NCBI RefSeq assembly: GCF_900177725.1 | Contig: NZ_FXAT01000010.1 | Span: forward strand, 62,001-126,000 | From: Paraburkholderia susongensis | GTDB lineage: Bacteria; Pseudomonadota; Gammaproteobacteria; Burkholderiales; Burkholderiaceae | Reading direction: 5' to 3' | DNA: 64,000 bases | Shown here: piece after piece, positions 51,707 through 59,829 of the stretch | Position numbering within the stretch: position 1 is the stretch's first letter | How the letters are laid out: every line of letters starts with the position of its first letter | The notes under the pieces: model-generated | What the model saw: the letters and a program-made list of their open reading frames with translations, nothing else | Databases searched by the model: none | What the model was told of the DNA's origin: nothing | Made by a program: the position numbers and the translations under genes

Positions 51707-53125
51707 TCATTGCGCTCGCGCGTTGCGATCCTTGAGGAATTTCGCCACCAGTTCCGCGCTGCGCTTGATCGTGCGCTTCTGCGTAGCGTAGTCGATATGG
51801 ACGATGCCGAAGCGCCGCTCGTAGCCGAACGCCCACTCGAAGTTGTCCATCAGCGACCACAGGAAATAGCCGCGCACGTCGACGCCTGCCTTGATCGCCT
51901 GATCGACCGCGGCAAGATGGCGCTTCAGGAACGAGATGCGCTGCGTGTCCTCGACGCGGCCGTCGACCACCTCGTCATTCGACGCCATGCCGTTTTCGGT
52001 GATGTAAATCGGCGGCAGATTTGCATAGGTCTCCTTGAAACCGATCAGCAGATCGCGCAGGCCGTCGGGGTACACCTCCCAGCCCATCTGCGTGCGCTCG
52101 ACGCCTTCGAGCGGCACGTCCCTGAAGCCGTGCGCGCCGTCGCTCGCGAGACTGGTGCGGAAATAATAGTTGATGCCGAGAAAATCGAGCGGCGCGGCAA
52201 TGGTTTGCATGTCGCCTTCGAGCACGAGCGGCTCGGTGCCCGGCCACAGCTCGACGAGGTCTTGCGGATACTCGCCCTTGAAAAGCGGATCGAGAATCCA
52301 GGCGTTGTGCTGGACCTCGTACAGCTCGGCCGCGCGGCGGTCGCCGGCGCTCTCGCTGTTCGGCGTGCCGCGCCCGACGTTCGCGACCAGGCCCTTGAGC
52401 GAGCGCGGATCGTTCGCGTGCAGTACCGGAATCGCGAGACCGTGCGCAAGCAGCAGATGGTGCATCGCCTGGGTGGCGAAGCGCCCGTTCGCGAGCCCCG
52501 GCGCGTGATGACCGTTGCCGTAGCCGAGATAGGCCGAGCACCACGGCTCGTTGAGCGTCGCCCAGGCGTCGACCAGGCCGTGCAGTTCGCGGCTCATGAG
52601 GTCGGCGTAGTCGGCGAAACGGTATGCGGTATCGCGATTGAGCCAGCCGCCGCGATCTTCGAGATGCTGCGGCAGGTCCCAGTGATAGAGCGTGACGAAG
52701 GTCGAGATGCCCTTCTCTTTCAGACGCCCGAGCAGGCGCTTGTAGAAGTCGAGCCCCTTGTGGTTCGGCGCGCCGTTCTCGTCCATCACGCGCGGCCATG
52801 CGGTCGAGAGCCGGTACGCTTCGAGGCCGAGGCCCGCGAGCAGGTTCACGTCCTCTTCCCAGCGATGATAGTGATCGCACGCGAGCGCGCCGGTGTCGCC
52901 GGCCAGCACCTTGCCGGGTGTCGCGGAGAACGTGTCCCAGATCGACGGCAGCCGGCCGTCTTCAGTGGCCGCGCCTTCGATCTGATACGAGGCCGTGGCC
53001 GCACCGAGCAGGAAGTTCGTGCGCCACAGCGACGAGTCGGCGGGCGGCGTGAACGGATCGGTGAGCGGATCGGTGAGCGATTGAGGGGGTTTGGCGTCGA
53101 TGACGGCGGATGCGTCGTTTTCCAC
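51707..53125 (-). CDS. bglB: Beta-glucosidase, glycoside hydrolase family 1
   Basis: This 472-residue GH1 enzyme has the acid/base in WATLNEPWCSAYLGY and the nucleophile in IYITENGMAS. The N-terminal family motif is FLLGAATASYQIEGAATEDGRLPSIWDTF, and SLMDNFEWAFGYERRFGIVHIDY is the C-terminal one. There is no signal peptide, so it works on imported beta-glucosides. The start is a GTG at 53125 with AGGAGA 6 nt upstream. The N-terminal SLTDPLTDPFTPP reflects a 12-nt tandem repeat. It leads the operon with the CUT1 transporter and LacI genes. Confidence 0.94.
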   Translation of the reverse strand: MENDASAVIDAKPPQSLTDPLTDPFTPPADSSLWRTNFLLGAATASYQIEGAATEDGRLPSIWDTFSATPGKVLAGDTGALACDHYHRWEEDVNLLAGLGLEAYRLSTAWPRVMDENGAPNHKGLDFYKRLLGRLKEKGISTFVTLYHWDLPQHLEDRGGWLNRDTAYRFADYADLMSRELHGLVDAWATLNEPWCSAYLGYGNGHHAPGLANGRFATQAMHHLLLAHGLAIPVLHANDPRSLKGLVANVGRGTPNSESAGDRRAAELYEVQHNAWILDPLFKGEYPQDLVELWPGTEPLVLEGDMQTIAAPLDFLGINYYFRTSLASDGAHGFRDVPLEGVERTQMGWEVYPDGLRDLLIGFKETYANLPPIYITENGMASNDEVVDGRVEDTQRISFLKRHLAAVDQAIKAGVDVRGYFLWSLMDNFEWAFGYERRFGIVHIDYATQKRTIKRSAELVAKFLKDRNARAQ

Positions 53126-53449
53126 GGATTCTCCTGCGCTGAGGTCGTTGAACCGGGTGTGGCGGCAGTCGTCGCGCCACCGCTGGGGGTTGTTGCGAAC
53201 TTATTGTGAACTTGCTTTGGGCTTGCTTCGGACTTCTTTCGAGACTATTTCCGGCATGGATGTGGAAGCGCTTCCACACGGACCAGCGAACGATAGCAGC
53301 GGGCAATTCCCGACAGCAATCAGGGTTTGTCTGGAGCTTGGCGGGTGAGCATCAGCGGGTGATGCGGGGTGCATTGACGGCGGGGGTTGGGATGTCCCGG
53401 GGGCGGTGGCCTCTCCAGTCACGACCTGAATCGCCGCCTCGAAATAGCC
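53126..53449. other. Intergenic region between bglB and the TetR gene
   Basis: This holds the promoter region of the beta-glucoside operon with an 18-bp LacI-type operator at 53261-53278. The remaining bases to 53449, downstream of the TetR gene, show nothing recognisable. Confidence 0.6.
53261..53278. promoter_or_regulatory. LacI/GalR-type operator palindrome
   Basis: TGTGGAAGCGCTTCCACA is an 18-bp perfect palindrome with a central GCGC dyad, as in LacI/GalR operators. It lies about 140 nt upstream of the bglB start. The LacI protein encoded at 46193-47233 is the obvious candidate to bind it. Confidence 0.85.
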
Positions 53450-54055
53450 CTAGACCGACTGGCCACTATCCTGCGACGCAAGAAATCGGGTGACCAAAAG
53501 CTCCAGATAGTCGGCGCTGTCGCCCTTGCCCAGCTTTGGATCACGGATCAGCATGGTTCGCGCCCCATCAATGATCGCCATCAAGATAGCGGCCGTCATT
53601 TCGGCATCGAGTTCCGCGTCGATTCGCCCTTGTACCTGCGCTTTGCGCAGGAAATCCGCCAGCAACGCACGCAATGCGAGTGTATGCCGGCGCAGGATGT
53701 CGGCGAGTTCGGTGTTGCGGCCGGCCTCGGCCAGCACGTCGAACACCAGCGATTCCTTGATCAAACCGCGTTTCGTCTTTGTGCTTTCCGCAATGAAGGC
53801 GCGGATGGGATCGGGGCTTTGCATCATCTGCTCGAAATGCTCGGCCGCTCTCGCCAGGCCACCTTCAGTCATCGCGCTAACGATGGCCTCCTTGTTGGGA
53901 AAGTAGTGATACAGATGGCCAGCACTCATCCCTGCTTCGGCGCAGATCTCCGAGATGCTGGCCCCGCGGAAGCCGTCACGGGCGAAGCACCGCGCAGCAG
54001 CCTGCAGGATTTGCTGCCGTCGTTCTTCGTGTTTCTCTGGGTCAACCTTTCGCAC
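53450..54055 (-). CDS. TetR-family repressor
   Basis: This 201-residue regulator has an N-terminal HTH (RRQQILQAAARCFARDGFRGASISEICAEAGMSAGHLYHYFPNKEAIVSAMTEGG) and a ligand-binding helical domain. The start is a GTG at 54055 with AGAGGCG about 7 nt upstream. It diverges from a decaying drug-efflux cluster, with two matching palindromic boxes between, so it was probably the local repressor. Confidence 0.9.
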   Translation of the reverse strand: MRKVDPEKHEERRQQILQAAARCFARDGFRGASISEICAEAGMSAGHLYHYFPNKEAIVSAMTEGGLARAAEHFEQMMQSPDPIRAFIAESTKTKRGLIKESLVFDVLAEAGRNTELADILRRHTLALRALLADFLRKAQVQGRIDAELDAEMTAAILMAIIDGARTMLIRDPKLGKGDSADYLELLVTRFLASQDSGQSV

Positions 54056-54070
54056 AACATCGCCTCTTAG

Positions 54071-54140
54071 TTAGAGCGATCATCCTAACATATCTTGACG
54101 CGGTGTCATGATGACAATATTATTAGATTGATCGTTCTAT
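54071..54140. promoter_or_regulatory. Two TetR-operator-like boxes
   Basis: TTAGAGCGATCATCCTAA (54071-54088) and TTAGATTGATCGTTCTAT (54123-54140) are related imperfect palindromes, 52 nt apart, in the divergent promoter region of the TetR gene. Both match a TTAGA-N8-TCTAA-like pattern. They probably bind the TetR protein. Confidence 0.65.
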
Positions 54141-54207
54141 CTATGAATATCGGCAGGATACTCATGCGTAAAAATCCGCTTGTCATCGGTCGCATCGTGC
54201 AGGCGGG

Positions 54208-54372
54208 GTGCGCCAGGCCTATGAGGTCGGTTTCAACGTCACGCTCGCGACGAACGCCATGACCGACATGCAGTCCGATGCCCATACCTACAGCATCACG
54301 TGCGTTTTTCCCAGGCTCGGTGAGACCGGAACGACGCAGGAAATCATCAACCTACTGAAGAAGAGTGCTTAA
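54208..54372 (+). pseudogene. Isochorismatase-family hydrolase C-terminal remnant
   Basis: The frame beginning at 54208 encodes VRQAYEVGFNVTLATNAMTDMQSDAHTYSITCVFPRLGETGTTQEIINLLKKSA and then a stop. This matches the C-terminal 54 residues of cysteine-hydrolase (isochorismatase-like) proteins (the AYELGFNVTLA-DAMTDM and FPRLGETGTTQEI motifs). The catalytic Asp, Lys and Cys regions are missing: the bases just upstream (54165-54207) do not continue the family. This is a deletion remnant that ends 2 nt before the next gene. Confidence 0.8.
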
Positions 54373-54374
54373 CC

Positions 54375-54704
54375 ATGAATTGGATTCACGACGTGTCGTA
54401 CTTTTTCGGCGGCGCTTTTCTCGCGAACGCCATTCCGCATTTCGTCAGCGGCATGATGGGGCGGGCCTTTCAGAGCCCGTTCGCCAAGCCGCCTGGCGAA
54501 GGTCTTTCGTCCTCCACCGTGAACGTGCTATGGGGGTTTGCGAACTTCGTCATCGCCTACGTGCTCATCGCCCGTGCGGGAAATTTCGACCTACGCACGG
54601 TGGACCAAATCATTGCTGTAGGTGCGGGGATTCTGCTTATGGGCTTGATGTCCGCGCGCTTGTTCGGACGGTTTCACGGCGGCAATTCGCCTACGGGCTC
54701 GTGA
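54375..54704 (+). CDS. Conserved small membrane protein
   Basis: This 109-residue protein begins MNWIHDVSYFFGGAFLANAIPHFVSGMMGRAFQSPFAKPPGEGLSSSTVNVLWGFANFVIAYVLI, with about three hydrophobic segments. It looks like a conserved hypothetical family seen near efflux genes. The function is unknown. It appears intact, unlike its neighbours on both sides. Confidence 0.72.
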   Translation: MNWIHDVSYFFGGAFLANAIPHFVSGMMGRAFQSPFAKPPGEGLSSSTVNVLWGFANFVIAYVLIARAGNFDLRTVDQIIAVGAGILLMGLMSARLFGRFHGGNSPTGS

Positions 54705-54708
54705 GGGC

Positions 54709-55006
54709 ATGGCCAAGGGCACATTCCGTTCGCTGAAGGTCTTCAACTATCGTGTCTGGGCCATCGGCTCGCTTGTCTCCAATGTTGGAACATGGATGCA
54801 GCGCACCGCCCAGCCTGCAGTTCGGCCCGCAGCTTCTTCTGCTGCCCTGGACCGGCTATGCGGCCGATCGCTTCGAGCGGCGCAAGCTCCTGATCGTCAC
54901 CCAGGCGGCTTCAGGTTTCCTGGCTCTCATCCTTGGTCTTCTCTGCGTCACGGAGCTTGTCCAACTATGGCATGTGTATGTGATCGCGTTCTATAGCCGA
55001 GATAAA
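54709..55006 (+). pseudogene. Truncated MFS transporter (transmembrane secretion effector type)
   Basis: The first frame encodes MAKGTFRSLKVFNYRVWAIGSLVSNVGTWMQRTAQ, the N-terminus of an MFS exporter of the enterobactin-exporter-like (DUF894) group. Near 54812 the homology shifts frame and skips about 20 residues, continuing as LQFGPQLLLLPWTGYAADRFERRKLLIVTQAASGFLALILGLLCVTELVQLWHVYVIAF. It then stops abruptly at about 55000 and runs into the ABC ATPase gene. Two deletions therefore explain the remnant: one internal and one removing the last three quarters of the gene. Confidence 0.85.
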
Positions 55007-55009
55007 TCC

Positions 55010-55990
55010 TTGATAAATGCTCCCGATAAAACACAAGAGCTCGCCATCGAAGTGCATGGTCTGGTCAAAGCTTTCGGTAAACACCGGGCCGTTGACGACC
55101 TAAGCTTCTGCGTGCCGAGTGGGTGCATCTACGGGGTCCTCGGCCCTAATGGCGCGGGCAAAACAACGACCATCAATATACTGGCAACCTTGCTCAGAGC
55201 TGATGCAGGTGTTGCTAAAGTATTCGGATACGACGTTACCCAATACCCGCAGATTGTCCGCCAGTTGATCGGCGTCACAGGCCAGTACGCCTCGGTGGAT
55301 GAGACCCTGTCCGCCACCGAAAACCTGGTGATCTTCTCGCGACTGCTTGGCCTGAGCGCGCAGCAGGCCAGGCGGAAAGCCAGCTCCTTGCTGGAAGAGT
55401 TCGGCCTGACTGAGGCGGCCATGCGTCCCCTGAGCCAGTTTTCAGGCGGCATGCGGCGCCGACTGGATCTCGCTGCCAGCCTGATTGCACAGCCGCCGCT
55501 TATCTTTCTGGACGAGCCGACCACAGGCCTGGATCCACGCACGCGCTCCCAAATGTGGGACACGATCCGCCGTCTGGTGCGCACTGGCTCGACTGTGCTG
55601 TTGACTACTCAATACCTGGACGAAGCCGACCAGTTGGCGAGCCGGATCGTCGTTGTTGATCATGGCAAAGTCGTCGCCGAAGGCACGCCGGACGAATTGA
55701 AGAAGCGTGTCGGCACGGCCACGTTGCACTTGCGTTTGAGCGACACCATGCAACTGCCCGCAGCCCAGCAGATCGTTGAACAGCATCTGGGCCTCAAGGC
55801 TAACCGTTCGCCGGACACTGGCACATTAAGCGCGCCTATGATCGATGCCGATAAAGTCACCGCCGTGTTGATAAGTCTGCGCGGAGCGGGCGTCCATGTG
55901 AGTGAAATGAGCGTTCAGAAGCCGACGCTGGACGAAGTGTTTCTGACCCTGACGGGTCAAGGCGTGAAGGTAAAAGGAGACCCGTTATGA
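55010..55990 (+). CDS. DrrA-type drug ABC exporter ATP-binding protein
   Basis: This 326-residue ATPase is of the daunorubicin-resistance (DrrA/CcmA) type: AIEVHGLVKAFGKHRAVDDLSF, Walker A GPNGAGKTTT, signature FSGGMRRRLDLAASL, Walker B LIFLDEPTTGLDPRTRSQMW, and a C-terminal DrrA domain ending KPTLDEVFLTLTGQG. The start is uncertain: a TTG at 55010 is used here because the upstream in-frame sequence belongs to the MFS remnant. It overlaps the permease gene by 4 nt. The original start and promoter may have been lost in the deletion. Confidence 0.8.
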   Translation: MINAPDKTQELAIEVHGLVKAFGKHRAVDDLSFCVPSGCIYGVLGPNGAGKTTTINILATLLRADAGVAKVFGYDVTQYPQIVRQLIGVTGQYASVDETLSATENLVIFSRLLGLSAQQARRKASSLLEEFGLTEAAMRPLSQFSGGMRRRLDLAASLIAQPPLIFLDEPTTGLDPRTRSQMWDTIRRLVRTGSTVLLTTQYLDEADQLASRIVVVDHGKVVAEGTPDELKKRVGTATLHLRLSDTMQLPAAQQIVEQHLGLKANRSPDTGTLSAPMIDADKVTAVLISLRGAGVHVSEMSVQKPTLDEVFLTLTGQGVKVKGDPL

Positions 55991-56811
55991 CTGGTACAGA
56001 GACCTTCAAACTTGCGATGCCTCCTGCTGCCCGACGCACGCCAGGAAACCGCCGCAGCCTGCGTCAGTCGATCCGTGATTCGCTAGTCATGGCTTATCGG
56101 AGCGTGCTCAAGATGCGCCGCACGCCAGAACAGTTTTTCGACGTAACGCTTCAGCCCATTGTCTTCACGCTGATGTTCACCTACCTCTTCGGAGGCGCGA
56201 TCTCCGGTAATGTGCTGAGCTATCTGCCTGTCATCATTCCGGGCATCCTCGTTCAGACGGTTCTCACCACGTCCTCAAGCACGGGCGTACAGTTGCGCGA
56301 AGACATGGACAAAGGCGTGTTTAACCGCTTTCGCACACTGCCCATCGCCCGAATCGCGCCGCTGGCCGGAGCCTTGCTCGCAGACACCGTCCGCTTTGCC
56401 ATTGCCGCCGTGCTCACCTTGATCATGGGCTACATCATGGGCTATCGGCCCAACCTGGGCGGTATCGTGGCCGGTGGTTTGCTGGTGATGTTTTCCGCCT
56501 AGTGTATCAGTTGGATTTTTGCACTTCTCGGGGTGATGGCTCGCAGTGCTTCCAACGTGAACGGCATGGCGACACTCGTGCTGTTCCCGCTAACTTTCCT
56601 GTCCAACGCCTTCGTTCCCGCAAAGACCTTGCCGGGTTGGTTGCAGGTATTCGTGCATTACAATCCTGTCTCGCACCTTGTCTCGGCGGTGCGAGCACTG
56701 GCTGGCAACGGCTTCATCGGGCTGGACTTCTGGCTGACCCTACTCGGTTCCTTGATTATCGTGGCGATCTTTGCACCGCTCACTGTGCGCGCATATATGC
56801 GCCATCCTTAA
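55987..56811 (+). pseudogene. DrrB-type ABC-2 permease interrupted by an amber codon
   Basis: The frame encodes an ABC-2 permease: LVMAYRSVLKMRRTPEQFFDVTLQPIVFTLMFTYLFGGAISGNVLSYLPVIIPGILVQTVLTTSSSTGVQLREDMDKGVFNRFRTLPIARIAPLAGALLADTVRFAIAAVLTLIMGYIMGYRP... At 56500-56502 a TAG follows LLVMFSA, and the same frame continues without any shift as CISWIFALLGVMARSASNVNGMATLVLFPLTFLSNAFVPAKTLPGWLQVFVHYNPVSHLVSAVRALAGNG to the normal end. A single TGG-to-TAG change is the simplest explanation. The ATPase overlap (ATGA) shows the original DrrAB operon. Confidence 0.88.
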
Positions 56812-56833
56812 TCACCACGCATCGGATGAATCA

Positions 56834-57937
56834 TCACTGCGATTCCGGCCGCACACTTTGAGCCGTTCCTGCGACTACCGGACATGATTGCGGTATTGCC
56901 CGATCGAACAGCACCGCCAGACCGCAATCCGACGTGAACATGCCGAGATTGTCGTGCCCGACTCCCGGAACTTCAACGACCTTCTGGTTGAGATCGGACG
57001 GGTGCCGGTGTTTCAGATAATCGAAGTACGCGAGCCCGCGTGCAAGCCGGTAAGGGCCTTGCGCCATGGCGGCACATGAGCGATCGATAAAATGCGTGTA
57101 GGGATTCGTATCGGCTTCGCCGAGCAAATACACGACATTGCGTGCGACATACCCCGACTCAAGATCGTGCGCATCCTGTGAAGCGACATACGGTGGCGCA
57201 GACTTCAGCCCATATTTCCACTCGGTCGCCAGCGGACAGGAGATGCCTGCGCTATCCGGTCGCGCGTCGTCGAAATACAGGTAGCTCGACGGATTGGCCA
57301 CGACGTAGCGGATCGAAATGCCAGCGCGATCCAGCTTCGCCCCTCCACGCCCTACCACCGCATACCGTTGCACAAACTGGGCACCCGCGGAATGTCCCAT
57401 CACGACCACCATCGACAGCGCGGGATACAGGCGGCGGTCGGCGAAATGCGCCAGTAGTGCATCAAGAGCCGTGAAGGAACTGATTGCTTCGGGCTGGCGT
57501 GCCGGCTCACCGCCTTTCCATCCTTCCTGCGACCAGGCCAGCGTTTGCGCGGACAGCGAGAATGCCCGCGTGTCGTGCTGTGTCAGAAACTGCGGGGCAA
57601 CGACCATTGTCCCCTTGCCGAGGGCACCGGCCCGTTCAACGATCTTCCGCCCGGTTGCGTAGTAGACGTCGGCATTTCTCAGCGTGCCGTGAATCACGAC
57701 GAATACCCTTGTCACGTCCGGCGCAGTTTCGTCGATTGCACGGTCGGCATAAACGGGCAGCACCCCGCTTCCTTGCGGGGTATCGACGAGCAAACGTTGA
57801 CTCGCAACTGCCTTGACCGGCGCATCCAGCACCTTCCGATCGGCAGGCTGGGCACAGCCCACTATTGCGCCTACGACCGAGGCGGCCACGAGCAAGGCGA
57901 TCCAGGACTGTTTTCTAACGGCAGATAGCGTCTTCAC
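56834..57937 (-). CDS. Alpha/beta-hydrolase lipoprotein
   Basis: This 367-residue protein starts at a GTG at 57937 (MKTLSAVRKQSWIALLVAASVVGAIVGC when initiated), with AAGGAG about 10 nt upstream; IVGC is the lipobox, so it is probably a membrane lipoprotein. The alpha/beta-hydrolase nucleophile motif GHSAG lies in LSMVVVMGHSAGAQFVQRY, and VFVVIHGTLRNADVYY carries the oxyanion HG. PGVGHDNLGMF may hold the catalytic His. The substrate is unknown; a poly(aspartic acid) hydrolase or esterase-like role is possible. Confidence 0.82.
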   Translation of the reverse strand: MKTLSAVRKQSWIALLVAASVVGAIVGCAQPADRKVLDAPVKAVASQRLLVDTPQGSGVLPVYADRAIDETAPDVTRVFVVIHGTLRNADVYYATGRKIVERAGALGKGTMVVAPQFLTQHDTRAFSLSAQTLAWSQEGWKGGEPARQPEAISSFTALDALLAHFADRRLYPALSMVVVMGHSAGAQFVQRYAVVGRGGAKLDRAGISIRYVVANPSSYLYFDDARPDSAGISCPLATEWKYGLKSAPPYVASQDAHDLESGYVARNVVYLLGEADTNPYTHFIDRSCAAMAQGPYRLARGLAYFDYLKHRHPSDLNQKVVEVPGVGHDNLGMFTSDCGLAVLFDRAIPQSCPVVAGTAQSVRPESQ

Positions 57938-58084
57938 GCGATCGTCGCTCCTTATTTTGCCGGCCCGCCCGGCGAACTGATTGTACGCCGCGGGTGTACG
58001 CCAGCGGTACACCTGCAGCCGGGAACGCGAACAGCCGCTTTCCGCCGCCTTCGCTGCCCTTTGCGGCCACGAAGCCGACCTGCA

Positions 58085-58750
58085 TCAGCCGGCCGATGGC
58101 TTGCCGGTGAAAACCGCCAGTTGAGCGGCGAAAGCGCGCCTGTACGCGGGCCGCGCCTCGCCGCGGGCGACATAGGCGGAGAGGTTCGGATATTCGTCCA
58201 GCAGACCCGAGGCTTTCAACCTGATTAACACCGACACCATCATCAGGTCGCCCGCGCTGAACGCACCATCGAGCCAGTCGGCGTTGCCAAGGCGATCGGA
58301 AAGCTCGCCTAGCCGGTCACGGATGCGATCCTCGACGATGGGCAGGCGCTGCTCATACCAGGCCTTGTCGCGCTCCAGGAACTTGATGGTTTGGAGATCG
58401 AGGATCGGCGGCTCAATCGTGTTGAGCGCGGCAAACATCCATGTGATCGCGCGTGCCCTGGCATTCGCATCGTCAGGTAGCAGGCCTGCATGGCACTCCG
58501 CGATATGGAACACGATCGCCCCCGACTCGAACAGGGCAAGAGCGCCTTCTTCATAGGTCGGAATCTGCCCAAAAGGATGAAGCGTCCGATGCGCGGGTTC
58601 CTTCATTGCGCTGAACGAAACAAGACGAACCTCGTAAGGCTGGCCCACTTCTTCAAGCGCCCAGCGAACACGCATGTCACGCGCCAGTCCCTTGCCGCGA
58701 TCGGGCGACCGTTCAAAGGCGGTGATAACGGGAAGCAGTGGAGGGGTCAT
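58085..58750 (-). CDS. Glutathione S-transferase family protein
   Basis: This 221-residue protein has a thioredoxin-like N-terminal domain (VRWALEEVGQPYEVRLVSFSAMKEPAHRTLHPFGQIPTYEEGALALFESGAIVFHIAE, with the cis-Pro and ES motif) and a helical C-terminal domain (WLDGAFSAGDLMMVSVLIRLKASGLLDEYPNLSAYVARGEARPAYRRAF, with the N-capping box). GGAGA precedes the ATG. The substrate is unknown. About 145 nt separate it from the lipoprotein hydrolase gene. Confidence 0.92.
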   Translation of the reverse strand: MTPPLLPVITAFERSPDRGKGLARDMRVRWALEEVGQPYEVRLVSFSAMKEPAHRTLHPFGQIPTYEEGALALFESGAIVFHIAECHAGLLPDDANARARAITWMFAALNTIEPPILDLQTIKFLERDKAWYEQRLPIVEDRIRDRLGELSDRLGNADWLDGAFSAGDLMMVSVLIRLKASGLLDEYPNLSAYVARGEARPAYRRAFAAQLAVFTGKPSAG

Positions 58751-58801
58751 GCCGGTTTCTCCTTTGCTGGATGTCTCATCGAGCGCCGAACCTCTCCTCC
58801 G

Positions 58802-59587
58802 TCACGTCGACGGCGGCTCCCAATACACGTTGAGCCCCATCAGCGTGGTCAGCATGTTCGCGGTGCCCTTCATCGCCTCGCCGACCTCGGCGATCGACGG
58901 CACCGGCGCGTTGTCGATGCGCTCGATATAAGGCGCGGTCAGCGATGCGATCGCATGTCCGTTGCGACCGAACACCGGATAGGCGAGATTGCGCACGCCC
59001 CTCACCTGCCGGCTTTGCATCCGCGCGAACCCGCGATGGCGAATCAGCTCGAGATCGCGTGCAAGCGCGGGCGGATCGACTTCGATTTCGCCATCGACGG
59101 GCACGTGCAGCGAAAGCATACGCTCGCGTTCCGCCTCGTCCTGGAACGCCATCAGCACCTGGCCGGACGCGGTGTCGGTCATGCCGATCAGCGTGCCCAC
59201 CTTCAGAGAGAAGCCCCAGCGCTCGGGACTTTCGACACCCGCCACGATGATCACCCTGCCTGTCTGATAAACGCAGAGATGAAACGACTGCCGCACCTCG
59301 TTCGCCAGTTGCGTCATCAGCGGCAGCGCGGTCGACACGAGCGAGCGTACGGGCTGATGCCGGTGCGCGAGCTGGAACAGCAGCAGCGACAGCGCATAGC
59401 GCTCGCCGGCCGCGATCAGATAGCCGCGCGTCTGCAACGTGACGACCATCCGGAAGATCTCGTTCGTCGTACGGCCGAGCGTTCGCGCGAGCTCGACGAG
59501 CGACAACCCTTCAGGGTGATCCGCGAGCACTTCGATGATGTCGAGGCCCTTTTCGAGAGCCGGTGCTGAGTAGCGCGTCGTATCCAA
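58802..59587 (-). CDS. IclR-family regulator of the sugar ABC operon
   Basis: This 261-residue regulator has HTH SAPALEKGLDIIEVLADHPEGLSLVELARTLGRTTNEIFRMVVTLQTRGYL and an IclR effector domain (VGTLIGMTDTASGQVLMAFQDEAERERML ... VRGVRNLAYPVFGRNGHAIASLTAPYIERIDNAPV). The start is a TTG at 59587 with AAGGA 8 nt upstream, which places the first residues directly before the HTH. It diverges from a CUT1 ABC operon and probably regulates it. Confidence 0.88.
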   Translation of the reverse strand: MDTTRYSAPALEKGLDIIEVLADHPEGLSLVELARTLGRTTNEIFRMVVTLQTRGYLIAAGERYALSLLLFQLAHRHQPVRSLVSTALPLMTQLANEVRQSFHLCVYQTGRVIIVAGVESPERWGFSLKVGTLIGMTDTASGQVLMAFQDEAERERMLSLHVPVDGEIEVDPPALARDLELIRHRGFARMQSRQVRGVRNLAYPVFGRNGHAIASLTAPYIERIDNAPVPSIAEVGEAMKGTANMLTTLMGLNVYWEPPST

Positions 59588-59730
59588 TGTGTTGTTCCTT
59601 CGCAAGTGCCGGGAGGTTGGCTGGGTTGGTTGCCTGTCGCCCGCTCTCGATTGTAGTGCTGCGCGGGCCGCCCGCGGCGCGCGGCAACGGCTGCCGCGCC
59701 ACATCGCAGGGGCGGGAAAACACCGATGTC

Positions 59731-59749
59731 TATTTTATGTATAAAAATA
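59731..59749. promoter_or_regulatory. AT-rich imperfect palindrome between IclR and ABC genes
   Basis: TATTTTAT-GT-ATAAAAATA is a near-perfect palindrome, one base longer on the right arm, in an otherwise GC-rich divergent intergenic region. IclR proteins bind short palindromes of this kind. The site lies about 80 nt upstream of the ATPase ATG. Confidence 0.5.
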
Positions 59750-59829
59750 AATTTCATCATTAAAATGTATCTCATCAGACATGCGGGACAGTTCGAGCAG
59801 GCGCCGGTCCCGCCGGAGGAGAAACACGA

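Noticed and set aside
54752..55990. A genuine 412-residue MFS-ABC fusion protein
   Set aside because: The first 80 residues are a frame-mixed MFS remnant; junctions look like deletions, so only the ATPase part is called as a gene.
57952..58173. A possible extra small gene between the lipoprotein hydrolase and GST genes
   Set aside because: Part of the minus-strand reading (LMQVGFVAAKGSEGGGKRLF) looks protein-like, but it has no start or clear family and overlaps the GST end; it could be a short gene remnant but cannot be supported.
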